Of a stretch of 64,000 bases of DNA, positions 47,104 to 56,587 are shown piece after piece; position 1 is the stretch's first letter, and each line of letters begins with the position of its first letter. Source of the stretch: Arthrobacter humicola (GTDB taxonomy: Bacteria; Actinomycetota; Actinomycetes; Actinomycetales; Micrococcaceae). A program made the position numbers and the translations under genes. The notes beneath the pieces are model-generated. The model worked only from the letters and a program-made list of their open reading frames with translations, made no database searches and was not told where the DNA came from. The DNA lies in assembly GCF_022803015.1 (NCBI RefSeq), contig NZ_JAFKON010000003.1, forward strand, positions 248,001 to 312,000, given 5' to 3'.

Positions 47104-47577
47104 ATGAATACTTCAGCCCTCCCCGCCGCACTGGCGGACATTGTCGACGATTTCCAGGCCCTGACCGAAGCAGAGCGGCTGCAGCTGCTCCTTGAGTTCT
47201 CGCAGGGGCTTCCGGAACTTCCGGAGCGGCTCCGGGATCACCCGGAGCTGCTCGAGCAGGTAGTGGAGTGCCAGACGCCGCTGTTCCTCACCGTCGAGAC
47301 GGAACAGGCCGACGGCGACGCGCCTGAGCGCGTCCGGCTCTACTTCAAGGCACCCAAGGAGGCCCCGACCACCCGCGGGTTTGCCGGAGTCCTCCACGAA
47401 GGACTCGACGGGCTCAGCGCCGCGGAAATCCTGGCCGTCCCGGACGACATGCCCGAACTGTTGGGCCTCACCCGGGCCATCACTCCCCTGCGCATGCGCG
47501 GAATGACCGCCATGCTGGGCCGGATCAAGCGCAAGGTCGTCGCGTCCGGAGACCGCCAGCCGTCGGCACAGTCCTGA
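47104..47577 (+). CDS. SufE-family sulfur acceptor protein
   Basis: A 157-residue protein from ATG 47104, 70 bp after the rhodanese. IVDDFQALTEAERLQLLLEF and the acceptor Cys in VVECQTPLFLTV identify the SufE family. Helical GLDGLSAAEILAVPDDM and the LRMRGMTAMLGRIKR tail complete the fold. It likely takes sulfur from the rhodanese or a cysteine desulfurase. Confidence 0.9.
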   Translation: MNTSALPAALADIVDDFQALTEAERLQLLLEFSQGLPELPERLRDHPELLEQVVECQTPLFLTVETEQADGDAPERVRLYFKAPKEAPTTRGFAGVLHEGLDGLSAAEILAVPDDMPELLGLTRAITPLRMRGMTAMLGRIKRKVVASGDRQPSAQS

Positions 47578-47604
47578 CCCTCAGCGCCCGGACAGCCAAA
47601 GAAC

Positions 47605-48102
47605 ATGGCCCGCAAGCACGCCTCGCAGGGAACTCCGGCCACCGCGGCACTCGCGGCCGCCGGGGTTCCCTTTGTGGCCCACCCCTACACGCATGACCCC
47701 GCGGCGGCCAGTTATGGCCTGGAAGCGGCGGAAGTGCTCGGCGTCGACCCTGACCGGGTGTTCAAGACCCTGATGGTCGACGTCGACGGCCGGCTCGCCG
47801 TCGGCGTCGTGCCGGTCAGCGGCAGCCTGGACCTCAAGGCGATGGCCGCGGCTTTAGGCGGCAAGAAAGCAGAGATGGCCGATCCGGCCGCGGCGCAGCG
47901 GCGGACCGGATACGTTCTCGGCGGCATCTCACCGCTCGGCCAGCGCCAGTCCTCCCCCACGGTGGTGGATGAGAGCGCACTGGCGCTGGAGACCATCCTC
48001 GTTTCGGGCGGACGGCGCGGCCTGGACATCGAGCTGGATCCGGCCGAGCTCATTCGGCTCACGGCTGCCCGCACCGCCAGGATCGGGACCCGGCGCGAGT
48101 GA
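47605..48102 (+). CDS. ybaK: Cys-tRNA(Pro) deacylase YbaK/EbsC
   Basis: A 165-residue editing enzyme that removes cysteine from mischarged tRNA-Pro. TPATAALAAAGVPFVAHPY, VFKTLMVDVDGRLAVGVVPV with the catalytic-site Lys, YVLGGISPLGQR and SGGRRGLDIELDP are typical. It starts 27 bp after the SufE gene and likely shares its transcript. Confidence 0.93.
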   Translation: MARKHASQGTPATAALAAAGVPFVAHPYTHDPAAASYGLEAAEVLGVDPDRVFKTLMVDVDGRLAVGVVPVSGSLDLKAMAAALGGKKAEMADPAAAQRRTGYVLGGISPLGQRQSSPTVVDESALALETILVSGGRRGLDIELDPAELIRLTAARTARIGTRRE

Positions 48103-48163
48103 CCCGGCCCCAGATGTCGAGACGACAGGGTACCGCATTGTTCGTGCACAACACTGCCGTGAT

Positions 48164-48202
48164 CTGTCAGCGAACTGTCAGTGAACTGTCAGTGAACTGT
48201 CA
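48164..48202. repeat. 11-bp tandem repeat at a convergent gene end
   Basis: CTGTCAGTGAA repeats three times (first unit CTGTCAGCGAA) and is followed by a fourth CTGTCA. The last bases form the stop of the minus-strand hydrolase gene. Confidence 0.8.
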
Positions 48203-49552
48203 TTTGAATGCGGCATTGCCGGCCGGAGGCTCCTGGTCGCCGGGGTTGGCGCGGGGCGCCAGCTGCTGCCGGAGCCAGGCCGAGACCTGCCGCTCCCAGC
48301 GTTCCGGGTCCACGTTCCATTCCTTGGTATGCAGGGCCTTGTCGAAGGGCTCGAAGGTGACCATCTCGGGGTTTTTCTCGGCCAGCGCCGCGGAGGGCCC
48401 GTAAGGTACGTACTCGTCGTCCACGCTGTGCACAATGAGGGTCGGCGTCCTCAGCTCCACGGCCCGCGAGACCCAGTCCATCGCTTTGAGGTCGACGGGC
48501 GCGGCCAGGCCGGTCAGCCGACGGCCCAGGCGGTGGCTGAGCATGAGTTGTCCGTAGCGGCCCACGGACGACGGAATCCGGTTCAGCTCCGCGTGGTGGG
48601 CCAGCACGTTGACCCAGTTGATCACCGGCGCGTCCAGGACCATGGCCCGGATCAGGTGGCGGTGCCGGGAAAGGTCAGCGGTCTGGAGGCAGATCGCGCC
48701 GCCCATCGACCAGCCGAACAAAACCACCTCGCGGGCGCCCTGCTGCACGGCGTAGCCGATGGCAGCCTCGACGTCGCGCCATTCGGTGGAGCCCAGGCCG
48801 TACCGCCCGTCGCTGGCTGACGGGGCCAGGCCGTCGTTGCGGTAGGAGATCAGAAGACTGGACATGCCCAGTTCCCTGGCGGTCCGGACAGCCCGCAGCC
48901 CTTCCTGCCGGGTGGCTCCGCGCCCGTGCACCATGATCGCCCACACGTCGGGGGCCACATCCTCCGCCACGGCCGGCGCGGCGCGGACGAGCCAGGCCGG
49001 CGCGGTCCCGCCGTCGACGTCGATCAGCACGTCCTCCACCGGAAACCCCAGGGCGGCCGGATCCGGATAGGCCGCACCGCTCCACCAGCCGCGCCGGGCC
49101 GTGGCCATGTCCCCGCTGTAGACGTGCTCGACCTCGCGCAGCACGGTGCGTTCGGCCGGGGAGTAGGACAGGATCCGGCCGATCCGCGCATGCCCGCGGC
49201 CGCCGTCGAAGAAGAATCCGTACACCCCGTCCACCGTGGCGTCGGGGGTGGCGGCGAAAATGACCCGCAGGGCCCGTCCCTCGCGGATGACGGCCAGCAC
49301 TTCCTGGTCCTCTGCCCGGAACCGGGCCGGGGTGATGACGCGGCGGGCGAAGTAGAGGGCGAGGGCGGAGGAGCCGGCGGCGAGCACGCCGGCAGCGGCG
49401 CTGCCGCCGATGATGCCCCCCACCGCCCACTTGGCGCTCCCGGACGTCACGCCGCCGGGGGCTGGCGCGACGGGGAGTGCTGTTCTGCGGGCAGCGGCCT
49501 GGCGGGCAGCGGTCTGGCGGAGGTCCGGGCGGAGGCGCAGGGAGGATGCCAT
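48200..49552 (-). CDS. Alpha/beta hydrolase, membrane-anchored
   Basis: About 450 residues from ATG 49552 (MASSLRLRPDLRQTAARQ). A hydrophobic segment at residues 40-70 (VGGIIGGSAAAGVLAAGSSA) is a likely membrane anchor. The hydrolase domain begins near residue 200 with IMVHGRGATRQEGLR, nucleophile elbow FGWSMGGAICLQ, and the acid/base pair in HSVDDEYVP and the DKALHTKEWNVDP region. Probably an esterase or peptidase; the substrate is unknown. Confidence 0.85.
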   Translation of the reverse strand: MASSLRLRPDLRQTAARQAAARRTALPVAPAPGGVTSGSAKWAVGGIIGGSAAAGVLAAGSSALALYFARRVITPARFRAEDQEVLAVIREGRALRVIFAATPDATVDGVYGFFFDGGRGHARIGRILSYSPAERTVLREVEHVYSGDMATARRGWWSGAAYPDPAALGFPVEDVLIDVDGGTAPAWLVRAAPAVAEDVAPDVWAIMVHGRGATRQEGLRAVRTARELGMSSLLISYRNDGLAPSASDGRYGLGSTEWRDVEAAIGYAVQQGAREVVLFGWSMGGAICLQTADLSRHRHLIRAMVLDAPVINWVNVLAHHAELNRIPSSVGRYGQLMLSHRLGRRLTGLAAPVDLKAMDWVSRAVELRTPTLIVHSVDDEYVPYGPSAALAEKNPEMVTFEPFDKALHTKEWNVDPERWERQVSAWLRQQLAPRANPGDQEPPAGNAAFK

Positions 49553-49689
49553 GGCACCATTCTTACTGAAGCGCAGCCCAACCACGGCATCGGCGGGGTT
49601 TCAGGCGCACGGTCGGGCCTGTACAGACACGCCAGGGTCCCCCGGGACACAACGATGCAGGTCAACACGAGCGCGACTAGGCTGGGGTC

Positions 49690-50178
49690 ATGAGTGATCC
49701 AATCGTCATTTTGACAGAAGAGCCCCTCGGTGCGGATGACCGCGTCAATATTGAAACCCTGATTGCCGGCGGTGATGCGCCCCTGCTGATCCTGGTGCCG
49801 GCCAACACCGAGCGGCACCTGGTGGTGGATTTCCTGGAAAACCTTTCCATGCTTGAAATCGCCAAGGCCTTCCGTGAACTGACAGCACACTCGGATCCCG
49901 CCGGGGAGCGGGCCGAAGCAGCCGACACCCTGGCCGCCTCACTGGCCGCGCTGGCCGGTCTGGGCGGCGGCGTCTCGGGCGAAGTCGTCGAGGGCAAGGC
50001 CGTTGACGGCCTGGTTGCCAAGGTCAAGGAACTCAGCGCCGGACAGGCGGTGGTCATCACCCGCCCGCACGCCGTGGCCGACACGTTCCACACCGACTGG
50101 GCCACCAAGGCACAGGACAAGCTGGGGCTGCCCGTCCTGCATCTGTACGCCGGTTCGGGATTTATCGGGGACTCCTGA
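49690..50178 (+). CDS. Conserved hypothetical protein with a Rossmann-like fold
   Basis: A 162-residue protein from ATG 49690. Alternating strands and helices (VNIETLIAGGDAPLLILVPA, then QAVVITRPHAVADTFHTDWA and LGLPVLHLYAGSGFIGDS) suggest a small Rossmann-like fold near the universal-stress family, but without a clear ATP loop. It precedes msrB by 14 bp. I do not recognise a function. Confidence 0.6.
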   Translation: MSDPIVILTEEPLGADDRVNIETLIAGGDAPLLILVPANTERHLVVDFLENLSMLEIAKAFRELTAHSDPAGERAEAADTLAASLAALAGLGGGVSGEVVEGKAVDGLVAKVKELSAGQAVVITRPHAVADTFHTDWATKAQDKLGLPVLHLYAGSGFIGDS

Positions 50179-50192
50179 GCGTTATTGAGGCT

Positions 50193-50717
50193 ATGAGTAT
50201 CTTTAACAGGCCTAAATCCATGCCCTCGGCAGTGCCCGCCACCGAGCCCGCGACCGAACCCGCAGCCGACCCCGCCGCCACGGCCTTTGACCAGACTCCG
50301 GCCGGAACGCCCGTCGAAAAGACGGACGCCCAGTGGCGCGAGGAACTGACGCCTGAGGAGTACCGCGTGCTCCGCCAGGCAGGCACCGAGCGGCCGTACA
50401 CCGGCGAATACTGGGACACGCACACCCGGGGTGTCTACAAGTGCCGGGCCTGCGGCACCGAACTCTTCACCAGCAACGAAAAGTTCGACTCGCACTGCGG
50501 CTGGCCGTCCTTCTGGGCGCCGCTCGCCGAGGGCACCGTCCGCTACATCCATGACCGCACCATGGGCATGGACCGGGTGGAAGTCCGCTGCAGCACCTGT
50601 GATTCCCACCTGGGGCACGTGTTCGACGGCGAGGGCTACGGCACCCCCACGGACCAGCGCTTTTGCATCAACTCGGTTTCCCTGAAGCTGGTTCCCGCGG
50701 ACGACGCCGGGCAGTAG
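50193..50717 (+). CDS. msrB: Peptide-methionine (R)-S-oxide reductase
   Basis: A 174-residue enzyme repairing methionine R-sulfoxide. Zinc cysteines are in YKCRACGTELF and RCSTCDSHLGHVFDG, and the catalytic Cys is in RFCINSVSL. The first 45 residues are a Pro/Ala-rich extension (PATEPATEPAADPAA), unusual for a short MsrB. It starts 14 bp after the hypothetical gene. Confidence 0.95.
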   Translation: MSIFNRPKSMPSAVPATEPATEPAADPAATAFDQTPAGTPVEKTDAQWREELTPEEYRVLRQAGTERPYTGEYWDTHTRGVYKCRACGTELFTSNEKFDSHCGWPSFWAPLAEGTVRYIHDRTMGMDRVEVRCSTCDSHLGHVFDGEGYGTPTDQRFCINSVSLKLVPADDAGQ

Positions 50718-50881
50718 CCCGCAGCCCTGCCTCTCCTTCCGCTGGAACGGCTTTTCAGAATCACTTGCCACAGACTTTCTTATGCTCGAGGCAATTTTGC
50801 ATTAGAGTCTCTGCTTGCTTGCTACGCTCGATTCAGATCCAGCGACACGCTCCACAGCAAACAGAAAGGCGACCGTCGACG

Positions 50882-52288
50882 ATGACCACGACCGCTCTTA
50901 CCGCCCCCGCCCCGATCACCGCCGGCAACCAGGAATGGCTGCGGCTCAAGGCTGCCGCCACCGCCCTGCGCGCTCTCCAGGTCCAGGACGGATCCGTGCC
51001 GGATGCCGAAGCCCACGAAGCCGCGGCCGGCCACGTCGCAACCATCACCACGGCGGTCGCGGCCCTGGCCCCGTCCTTCCCGCACGACGCGAACTACCTG
51101 GAACTGCTGGTCACCGACTTTGACCGCTGGGCCGATGGCGGCTTTGGGGTCCCGGACTTCCTGGACTCCCTGCAGGCGTTCCAGCCGCAGCAGCACCGGG
51201 TCAACGGACTCCAGCACCTTGTCGTGTTCCCGATGTACACGCAGAACGGCAGCAGCAGCCGCCTCGTCGAGGCCGTGCTGATCGAGGTCATCTGGCCGGA
51301 ATTCATCGGCGGCCTGGAAACCGGCGAATACTCCAACAAGCTCTTCGTCCCGATCCGGTTCCTCGACTTCACCGCAGGCTACGACACCAACTCCGCAGTC
51401 CTGTTCCCCGAGACCGTCGCGGTCCGCGAGACCCCGACGTTTACGTGGGGCGCGATCTTCGCCGACCGCGAGGCCGCACGCTTCCGCCGCGTCCTGCGCG
51501 CCGCCGCCGAGATCACCTCCCTGCAGCTGCCCGAGGACGCCGCCGGGCTCCTGGCGGACCAGCAGCTGACGCAGGAAACCTTTGTCATGTGGGACCTGAT
51601 CCACGACCGCACCCACATGCGCGGCGACCTGCCCTTCGACCCGTTCATGATCAAGCAGCGCATGCCGTTCTTCCTCTATTCACTGGAGGAGCTGCGCTGC
51701 GACCTCACCGCCTTCCGCGAATCCGTGAAGATCGAGAAGGACGAGGACGCTGACCCGGAGGCCCGCCGGCACGCCAAGCTGGTCCAGTACGCCGTGATCT
51801 TCGACCGCATCTTCCGCTTCGCCATTACCGGCACTCGCGTGCGGAACTACGACGGCCTTGGCGGCCAGCTGCTCTTCGCCTGGATGCACCAGCACCACGT
51901 CCTGCACTGGACCGACAGCAAACTCAGCATCGACTGGGACGAGGCTGCCGACGTCGTGGTTGAACTCGGCGCGAAGATCGAGGAACTGTACTGGCGCTCG
52001 ATCGACCGCCCCAAGATGGCCCACTGGCTCGCGGCCTACGAGCTCATCTCCGGCACGGTCACGCCCAACCCGGCCTCGGTCTGGGCCAAGGGTCCGGACG
52101 CCCTCCCCCTGGACGGTCCGCCCCGCGGCCTCACGGACCAGGTCCTCGACGACGAATTCCCGCTCTCCATGTTCTACGAGGCGCTGGAGAAGAAGATGCG
52201 TCCCGTCATCGAATCCACTGCCGGCATCACAGGGTCCTCAGACACGGGATCAAAGTCCGGCGACACCCAGGCCCTGAACGCCGGATGA
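50882..52288 (+). CDS. DUF6421 family protein
   Basis: A 468-residue protein from ATG 50882. The sequence (HDANYLELLVTDFDRWADGG, WDLIHDRTHMRGDLPFDPF, FFLYSLEELRCDLTAF, LFAWMHQHHVLHWTDSKL) is conserved in actinobacteria. Histidine-rich and acidic patches such as HDRTHMRG and MHQHHVLH suggest a metal site, but no function is established. It overlaps the SDR gene (ATGA), so they are co-translated and probably linked in function. Confidence 0.75.
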   Translation: MTTTALTAPAPITAGNQEWLRLKAAATALRALQVQDGSVPDAEAHEAAAGHVATITTAVAALAPSFPHDANYLELLVTDFDRWADGGFGVPDFLDSLQAFQPQQHRVNGLQHLVVFPMYTQNGSSSRLVEAVLIEVIWPEFIGGLETGEYSNKLFVPIRFLDFTAGYDTNSAVLFPETVAVRETPTFTWGAIFADREAARFRRVLRAAAEITSLQLPEDAAGLLADQQLTQETFVMWDLIHDRTHMRGDLPFDPFMIKQRMPFFLYSLEELRCDLTAFRESVKIEKDEDADPEARRHAKLVQYAVIFDRIFRFAITGTRVRNYDGLGGQLLFAWMHQHHVLHWTDSKLSIDWDEAADVVVELGAKIEELYWRSIDRPKMAHWLAAYELISGTVTPNPASVWAKGPDALPLDGPPRGLTDQVLDDEFPLSMFYEALEKKMRPVIESTAGITGSSDTGSKSGDTQALNAG

Positions 52289-53082
52289 GCGCCGGACGCA
52301 CTTTGAACGTGCTGGTCACGGGGGGCAGCGGGCCGTCGGGTATCGCGACGGCCCGCGCCCTGCGCGGCGCCGGCCACAGGGTCTTCACGGTCGGATCGGA
52401 TGCCGCGCGCATCGAGGCGGCCGCCGCCGAGGCCGGCGACGGCGTCACGCCGCTCGCCTGCGACCTCGCCAGCCTGGCCGACGTCCGCGCCCTGCGGGAA
52501 AGCATTGCAGGCATGGCCGGACGCGTCGACGGCGTTATCCACCTGGTGGGCGGCTGGCGCGGCGCGAAAGGCATCACGGACCAGAGCGACGACGACTGGG
52601 ACTTCCTGGAACGCAACGCCGTCACGACCCTGCGGAACGTCACACGCGTCTTCTTCGACGACCTCGCTGCCTCGGAGGCCGGACGCTTCGCCATGGTGTC
52701 CTCCACGGCGGTAAGCGCCCCGACGGCGGCGGGGGCGAGCTACGCCGCGGCCAAGGCGGCCGCCGAGGCCTGGACGCTGGCGGTCGCTGACGGCTTCCGC
52801 CGGGCCCACGCCGCGGGCAACGCCACCGGCACTCCCGGGCAGGACAGCTCGCAACAGGACAACTCGCAGCAGGACAACGCCGGGCAGGACAGCGCCGCGT
52901 TGCGCAGCGCCGCCGTCATTTTCGTGGTGAAAGCCCTCGTTGACGCGCAAATGCGGGCCAAGGCCCCGGACCGCAAATTCCCGGGCTTCACGGACGTGGC
53001 TGACCTGGCGGCTGCCGCAGCGGGACTCTTCAACGCTCCTGCCGGCGACCTGAACGGCCAGCGGCTGCTGCTCAGCCGCTGA
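52285..53082 (+). CDS. Short-chain dehydrogenase/reductase
   Basis: A 265-residue protein. The NAD(P)-binding motif is VTGGSGPSGIATARAL. The catalytic residues are in MVSSTAVSAPTAAGASYAAAKAA, with Tyr and Lys spaced correctly. Between the active site and the C-terminus lies a repeated Gln/Asp/Ser/Asn segment (QDSSQQDNSQQDNAGQDS, encoded at about 52838-52897) in the substrate-lid region. The start is set by the overlap with DUF6421. Confidence 0.88.
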   Translation: MSAGRTLNVLVTGGSGPSGIATARALRGAGHRVFTVGSDAARIEAAAAEAGDGVTPLACDLASLADVRALRESIAGMAGRVDGVIHLVGGWRGAKGITDQSDDDWDFLERNAVTTLRNVTRVFFDDLAASEAGRFAMVSSTAVSAPTAAGASYAAAKAAAEAWTLAVADGFRRAHAAGNATGTPGQDSSQQDNSQQDNAGQDSAALRSAAVIFVVKALVDAQMRAKAPDRKFPGFTDVADLAAAAAGLFNAPAGDLNGQRLLLSR

Positions 53083-53198
53083 AACATCCCTGATTCCGCG
53101 GCTCGGATCCACAGCCCCAGCGTCTGCGGCACAGGGTCTGGGCCCCGATCCAGGGCCCCGGGCTTAGCCCGGGCGGCCCGACCTCTTAGACTGAAAGC

Positions 53199-54299
53199 GT
53201 GAGCAAAACGATGACCAGCACAGTTGAAACTGTCCCTGCCGGCACTGCGGTGCGGCTCCACGATCCCTCCGTCCGCGGCTTCGCCTCCGACAACTATTCC
53301 GGCGTGCACCCGGAAGTTCTCGCGGCTCTGGCCGCCGCCAACGAAGGCCACCAGGTCTCCTACGGTGAGGACGATTACACCGCGCGTCTGCAGCAGCTGA
53401 TGGAAGAGCACTTCGGCGAAGGCATCGAGTGCTTCCCGGTGTTCAACGGCACCGGAGCCAACGTCCTGTCCCTGCAGTCGCTCCTCCCGCGCTGGGGTGC
53501 GGTCATTTGCGCTTCCACCGCCCACATCAACATGGACGAAAACGGTGCACCGGAGCGGATCGGCGGCATCAAGCTGCTGCAGGTCCCCACCACCGACGGC
53601 AAGCTCACCCCCGCACTGATCGACCAGGAAGCCTGGGGCTGGGGCGATGAGCACCGCGCCCAGCCGCTGGCCGTGTCCATCACCCAGACCACCGAGCTTG
53701 GCACCTGCTACACCCCGGACGAGGTCCGGGCCGTCGCCGAGCATGTCCACGCAAAGGGCATGAAGCTGCACATGGACGGTGCCCGGCTGGCCAACGCCGC
53801 CGCCCACCTGGGGGTCCCGCTGCGGGCCTTTACCCGTGACGCCGGCGTGGACATCCTCTCCTTCGGCGGCACGAAGAACGGTCTGCTGTTCGGCGAGGTT
53901 GTGGTCGCCCTGAACCCGGAGGCCGCACACGGCCTGGTCTACCTGCGCAAGATGAACATGCAGCTGGCCTCCAAGATGCGGTTCATGTCCGCCCAGTTCA
54001 TTGCCCTCCTCGAGGGTGAGCTGTGGTTGCGCTCGGCCTCGCACGCCAATGCCATGGCCGCCCGGCTGCGCGCCGGCGTCGAGGCGATCCCCGGCGTCGA
54101 ACTGACCCAGAAGACCGAGTCCAACGGCGTCTTCGCCGTCCTGCCTGCCGGTGTCGCGGACCGGCTGCGCAAGTCCTTCCGCTTCTACGACTGGAACGAG
54201 GCGGCCCGCGAGGTCCGCTGGATGTGCTCCTTCGACACCACCGAGGATGACGTTGATTCCTTCATTGCGGCCATCAAGCGCGAGCTCGCCGCTGCCTGA
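53199..54299 (+). CDS. ltaE: Low-specificity L-threonine aldolase
   Basis: A 366-residue PLP enzyme that splits threonine to glycine and acetaldehyde. GTG 53199 is taken; ATG 53211 is an alternative. FASDNYSGVHPEVLAALAAA, the VSYGEDDYTARL motif, HMDGARLANAAAHLG, and the PLP lysine in LSFGGTKNGLLFGE are present. Length is typical of the beta-eliminating lyase family. Confidence 0.92.
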   Translation: MSKTMTSTVETVPAGTAVRLHDPSVRGFASDNYSGVHPEVLAALAAANEGHQVSYGEDDYTARLQQLMEEHFGEGIECFPVFNGTGANVLSLQSLLPRWGAVICASTAHINMDENGAPERIGGIKLLQVPTTDGKLTPALIDQEAWGWGDEHRAQPLAVSITQTTELGTCYTPDEVRAVAEHVHAKGMKLHMDGARLANAAAHLGVPLRAFTRDAGVDILSFGGTKNGLLFGEVVVALNPEAAHGLVYLRKMNMQLASKMRFMSAQFIALLEGELWLRSASHANAMAARLRAGVEAIPGVELTQKTESNGVFAVLPAGVADRLRKSFRFYDWNEAAREVRWMCSFDTTEDDVDSFIAAIKRELAAA

Positions 54300-54371
54300 A
54301 CCATGCACCGCTTCCCCTGCCCGGCGGCGAGCCTGCCGGGCAGGGCTCCGGCCGTTGCATAACCTTCCAGG

Positions 54372-55019
54372 GTGAGCTCCCTCGATCAGGTTCCGGCAGA
54401 TTTCCTCTTCGCCCTGGGGACCCTTCGGCAGGCACGGTGCCGCAGCGAGCTGCACCTGGACGAAATTCCGGCCCCGTCCCGGCTGGCGCCGTTCGCGGTG
54501 GCCCTGGGCGCGGAAGTGATCGGCCCGGGCGACTCCCCCGCCGGCGGACCGGTACACGGCCCGGCCGCCGCTGCCCTGGCACGGGCGTCCGGCAGCGACG
54601 ACATCGAGCTGGCCACTGGCCGCTTCATTCTGCTCCACGATCCCGACGGCTCTGCCGTGTGGGACGGGGAATTCCGGATCGTCACCTACATCCGCGCCCA
54701 GCTGGAACCCGAGATGGGCAACGACGAACTCCTGGGGTCCGTGGCGTGGACCTGGCTGGTCGAAGCGCTGGAGAACCATCAGGCCCCGTACCGCTCCGCC
54801 GGCGGCACCGCCACCCGCGTGCTCTCGGAGAGCTTTGGAACGTTGTCGGACCGGCCGAATTCAATCGACATTGAGCTCCGGGCCTCCTGGACCCCGGCCA
54901 CCCCGGACATCACCTCGCACCTGGAGGCGTGGTCGGACATGGTCTGCACCTTCGCCGGACTGCCGCCCCTGCCCGAGGGCGTCACGGCCCTTCCCCGCCG
55001 CCCCCGCGGACACGCATGA
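54372..55019 (+). CDS. DUF3000 domain protein
   Basis: A 215-residue protein with the DUF3000 pattern: VPADFLFALGTLRQARCRSE, LHLDEIPAPSRLAPFAVALG, then ATGRFILLHDPDGSAVWDGE. This family is restricted to actinobacteria and is usually found next to rnd, as here (61 bp upstream). Function is unknown. Confidence 0.88.
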   Translation: MSSLDQVPADFLFALGTLRQARCRSELHLDEIPAPSRLAPFAVALGAEVIGPGDSPAGGPVHGPAAAALARASGSDDIELATGRFILLHDPDGSAVWDGEFRIVTYIRAQLEPEMGNDELLGSVAWTWLVEALENHQAPYRSAGGTATRVLSESFGTLSDRPNSIDIELRASWTPATPDITSHLEAWSDMVCTFAGLPPLPEGVTALPRRPRGHA

Positions 55020-55080
55020 GGCGCCTGTTCGGCCGCGGTCACGGCTCTATACGCCATGTTGTCGGTAAACTGTAGAGACC

Positions 55081-56439
55081 ATGACCCCTCAGAATCCGGA
55101 AATCAGCACGGCCGGCGCCAGTCGCACCACGGCCGAGGCTGCTGACACCACAGCCCACATCACCGTGGAAGGCTTCGACAGCCTGGTCCCTGAAGTGATC
55201 GACCTCGACATTCCCCGCGACGGCGTGCCGCTGGTCATTGAAACCCAGTCCGGACTCGAACGCTGCGCCGCGGCTCTCGCCGCCGGCCACGGCCCTGCGG
55301 GCGTGGACGCGGAGCGCGCCTCGGGATTCCGCTACGGCCAGCGCGCCTTCCTGGTCCAGATCCGGCGCGAAGGCTCCGGAACCTGGCTGATCGATCCCGA
55401 ACCTTTCGGTGACCTCAGCATCATCAATGACGCTTTGCGCGGCGTCGAATGGATCCTGCACGCCGCCAGCCAGGACCTGCCCTGCCTGTCCGAACTCGGC
55501 ATGTGGCCGGACAAACTCTTCGACACCGAGCTCGCCGCCCGCCTGGCCGGACTGCCCCGGGTGGGCCTCGCCGCCGTCATCGAACAGCTCCTGGGCTTCG
55601 GCCTGGCCAAGGAACACTCCGCCGCCGACTGGTCCACCCGGCCCCTGCCGGAACCGTGGCTGCGCTACGCCGCGCTCGACGTCGAAGTCCTGACCGAGCT
55701 GCGCGAGGAACTGATTGAGCTGCTCGTGGCGGACGAAAAGCTGGAATACGCCGAGCAGGAATTCGCCGCCATCCTCGAAGCCGGACAGGCCCCGCCGCGC
55801 GTTGATCCGTGGCGCAAGACGTCCGGACTGCACCAGATCCGGGACCGCCGCCAACTGGCCGCAGTCCGGGAGCTGTGGCTGGAACGCGATTCCCTGGCCC
55901 AGAAACGTGACGTCGCCCCCGGCCGGCTGATCCCCGACTCCGCGCTCGTCGCCGCGGCCAAGGCGATGCCCTCCACGGTTCCCCAGCTCCTGGGCACCAA
56001 GGGCTTCCACGGCCGCGCGGCGCAGCGGGAAGCCCCCCGCTGGCTGCGCTGCATCGGCGTGGCCAGGGCCTTGGAGGACCTGCCGCCGCTGCACCTGCCC
56101 ACCAACGCTCCCCCGCCCCCGCGCGTCTGGGCGGACCGGGACCCGGAGGCGGCCGCCAGGCTCGCCACGGCCCGTCCGAAACTCCAGGCCAGGGCCGAGG
56201 AACTGAACCTGCCGGTGGAGAACCTGCTGACCCCGGACTATCTTCGGCGGGTCGCCTGGCGTCCTCCGGCAGAATGCAGCGAGGAAGGCGTGGCCGAGGA
56301 ACTGGCGAACCTCGGGGCGCGCCAGTGGCAGATCGAAATCACGGCTCCGCTCATTGCCGAGGCCTTCCTGCACCCCGAGCCGCTGCCCGCGAAGGAACCC
56401 AAGGCCGCCGCGGAGGCGCCGTCGGGTTCCACGGTCTAG
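55081..56439 (+). CDS. rnd: Ribonuclease D
   Basis: A 452-residue 3'-5' exonuclease used in tRNA maturation. The DEDD domain spans residues 55-230: GVDAERASGFRYGQRAFLVQ gives the first D-E pair, HAASQDLPCLSELG the next Asp, and YAALDVEVL the last Tyr and Asp. One HRDC domain follows (residues 245-325), then a longer actinobacterial C-terminal region. It follows the DUF3000 gene as in relatives. Confidence 0.93.
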   Translation: MTPQNPEISTAGASRTTAEAADTTAHITVEGFDSLVPEVIDLDIPRDGVPLVIETQSGLERCAAALAAGHGPAGVDAERASGFRYGQRAFLVQIRREGSGTWLIDPEPFGDLSIINDALRGVEWILHAASQDLPCLSELGMWPDKLFDTELAARLAGLPRVGLAAVIEQLLGFGLAKEHSAADWSTRPLPEPWLRYAALDVEVLTELREELIELLVADEKLEYAEQEFAAILEAGQAPPRVDPWRKTSGLHQIRDRRQLAAVRELWLERDSLAQKRDVAPGRLIPDSALVAAAKAMPSTVPQLLGTKGFHGRAAQREAPRWLRCIGVARALEDLPPLHLPTNAPPPPRVWADRDPEAAARLATARPKLQARAEELNLPVENLLTPDYLRRVAWRPPAECSEEGVAEELANLGARQWQIEITAPLIAEAFLHPEPLPAKEPKAAAEAPSGSTV

Positions 56440-56587
56440 CAGCTCATCCCCGGGACGCTCATCTCCTCCTTGCCAGCTATGTTACTGGCGAGTAACATGA
56501 TGCATGATGTCGTTCGGAACCTTCCTGCCTGTGGCAACCCCTGCCACCGGCACGGTTCCGGCACCATGTCTCAATGAGGAGTACGCC

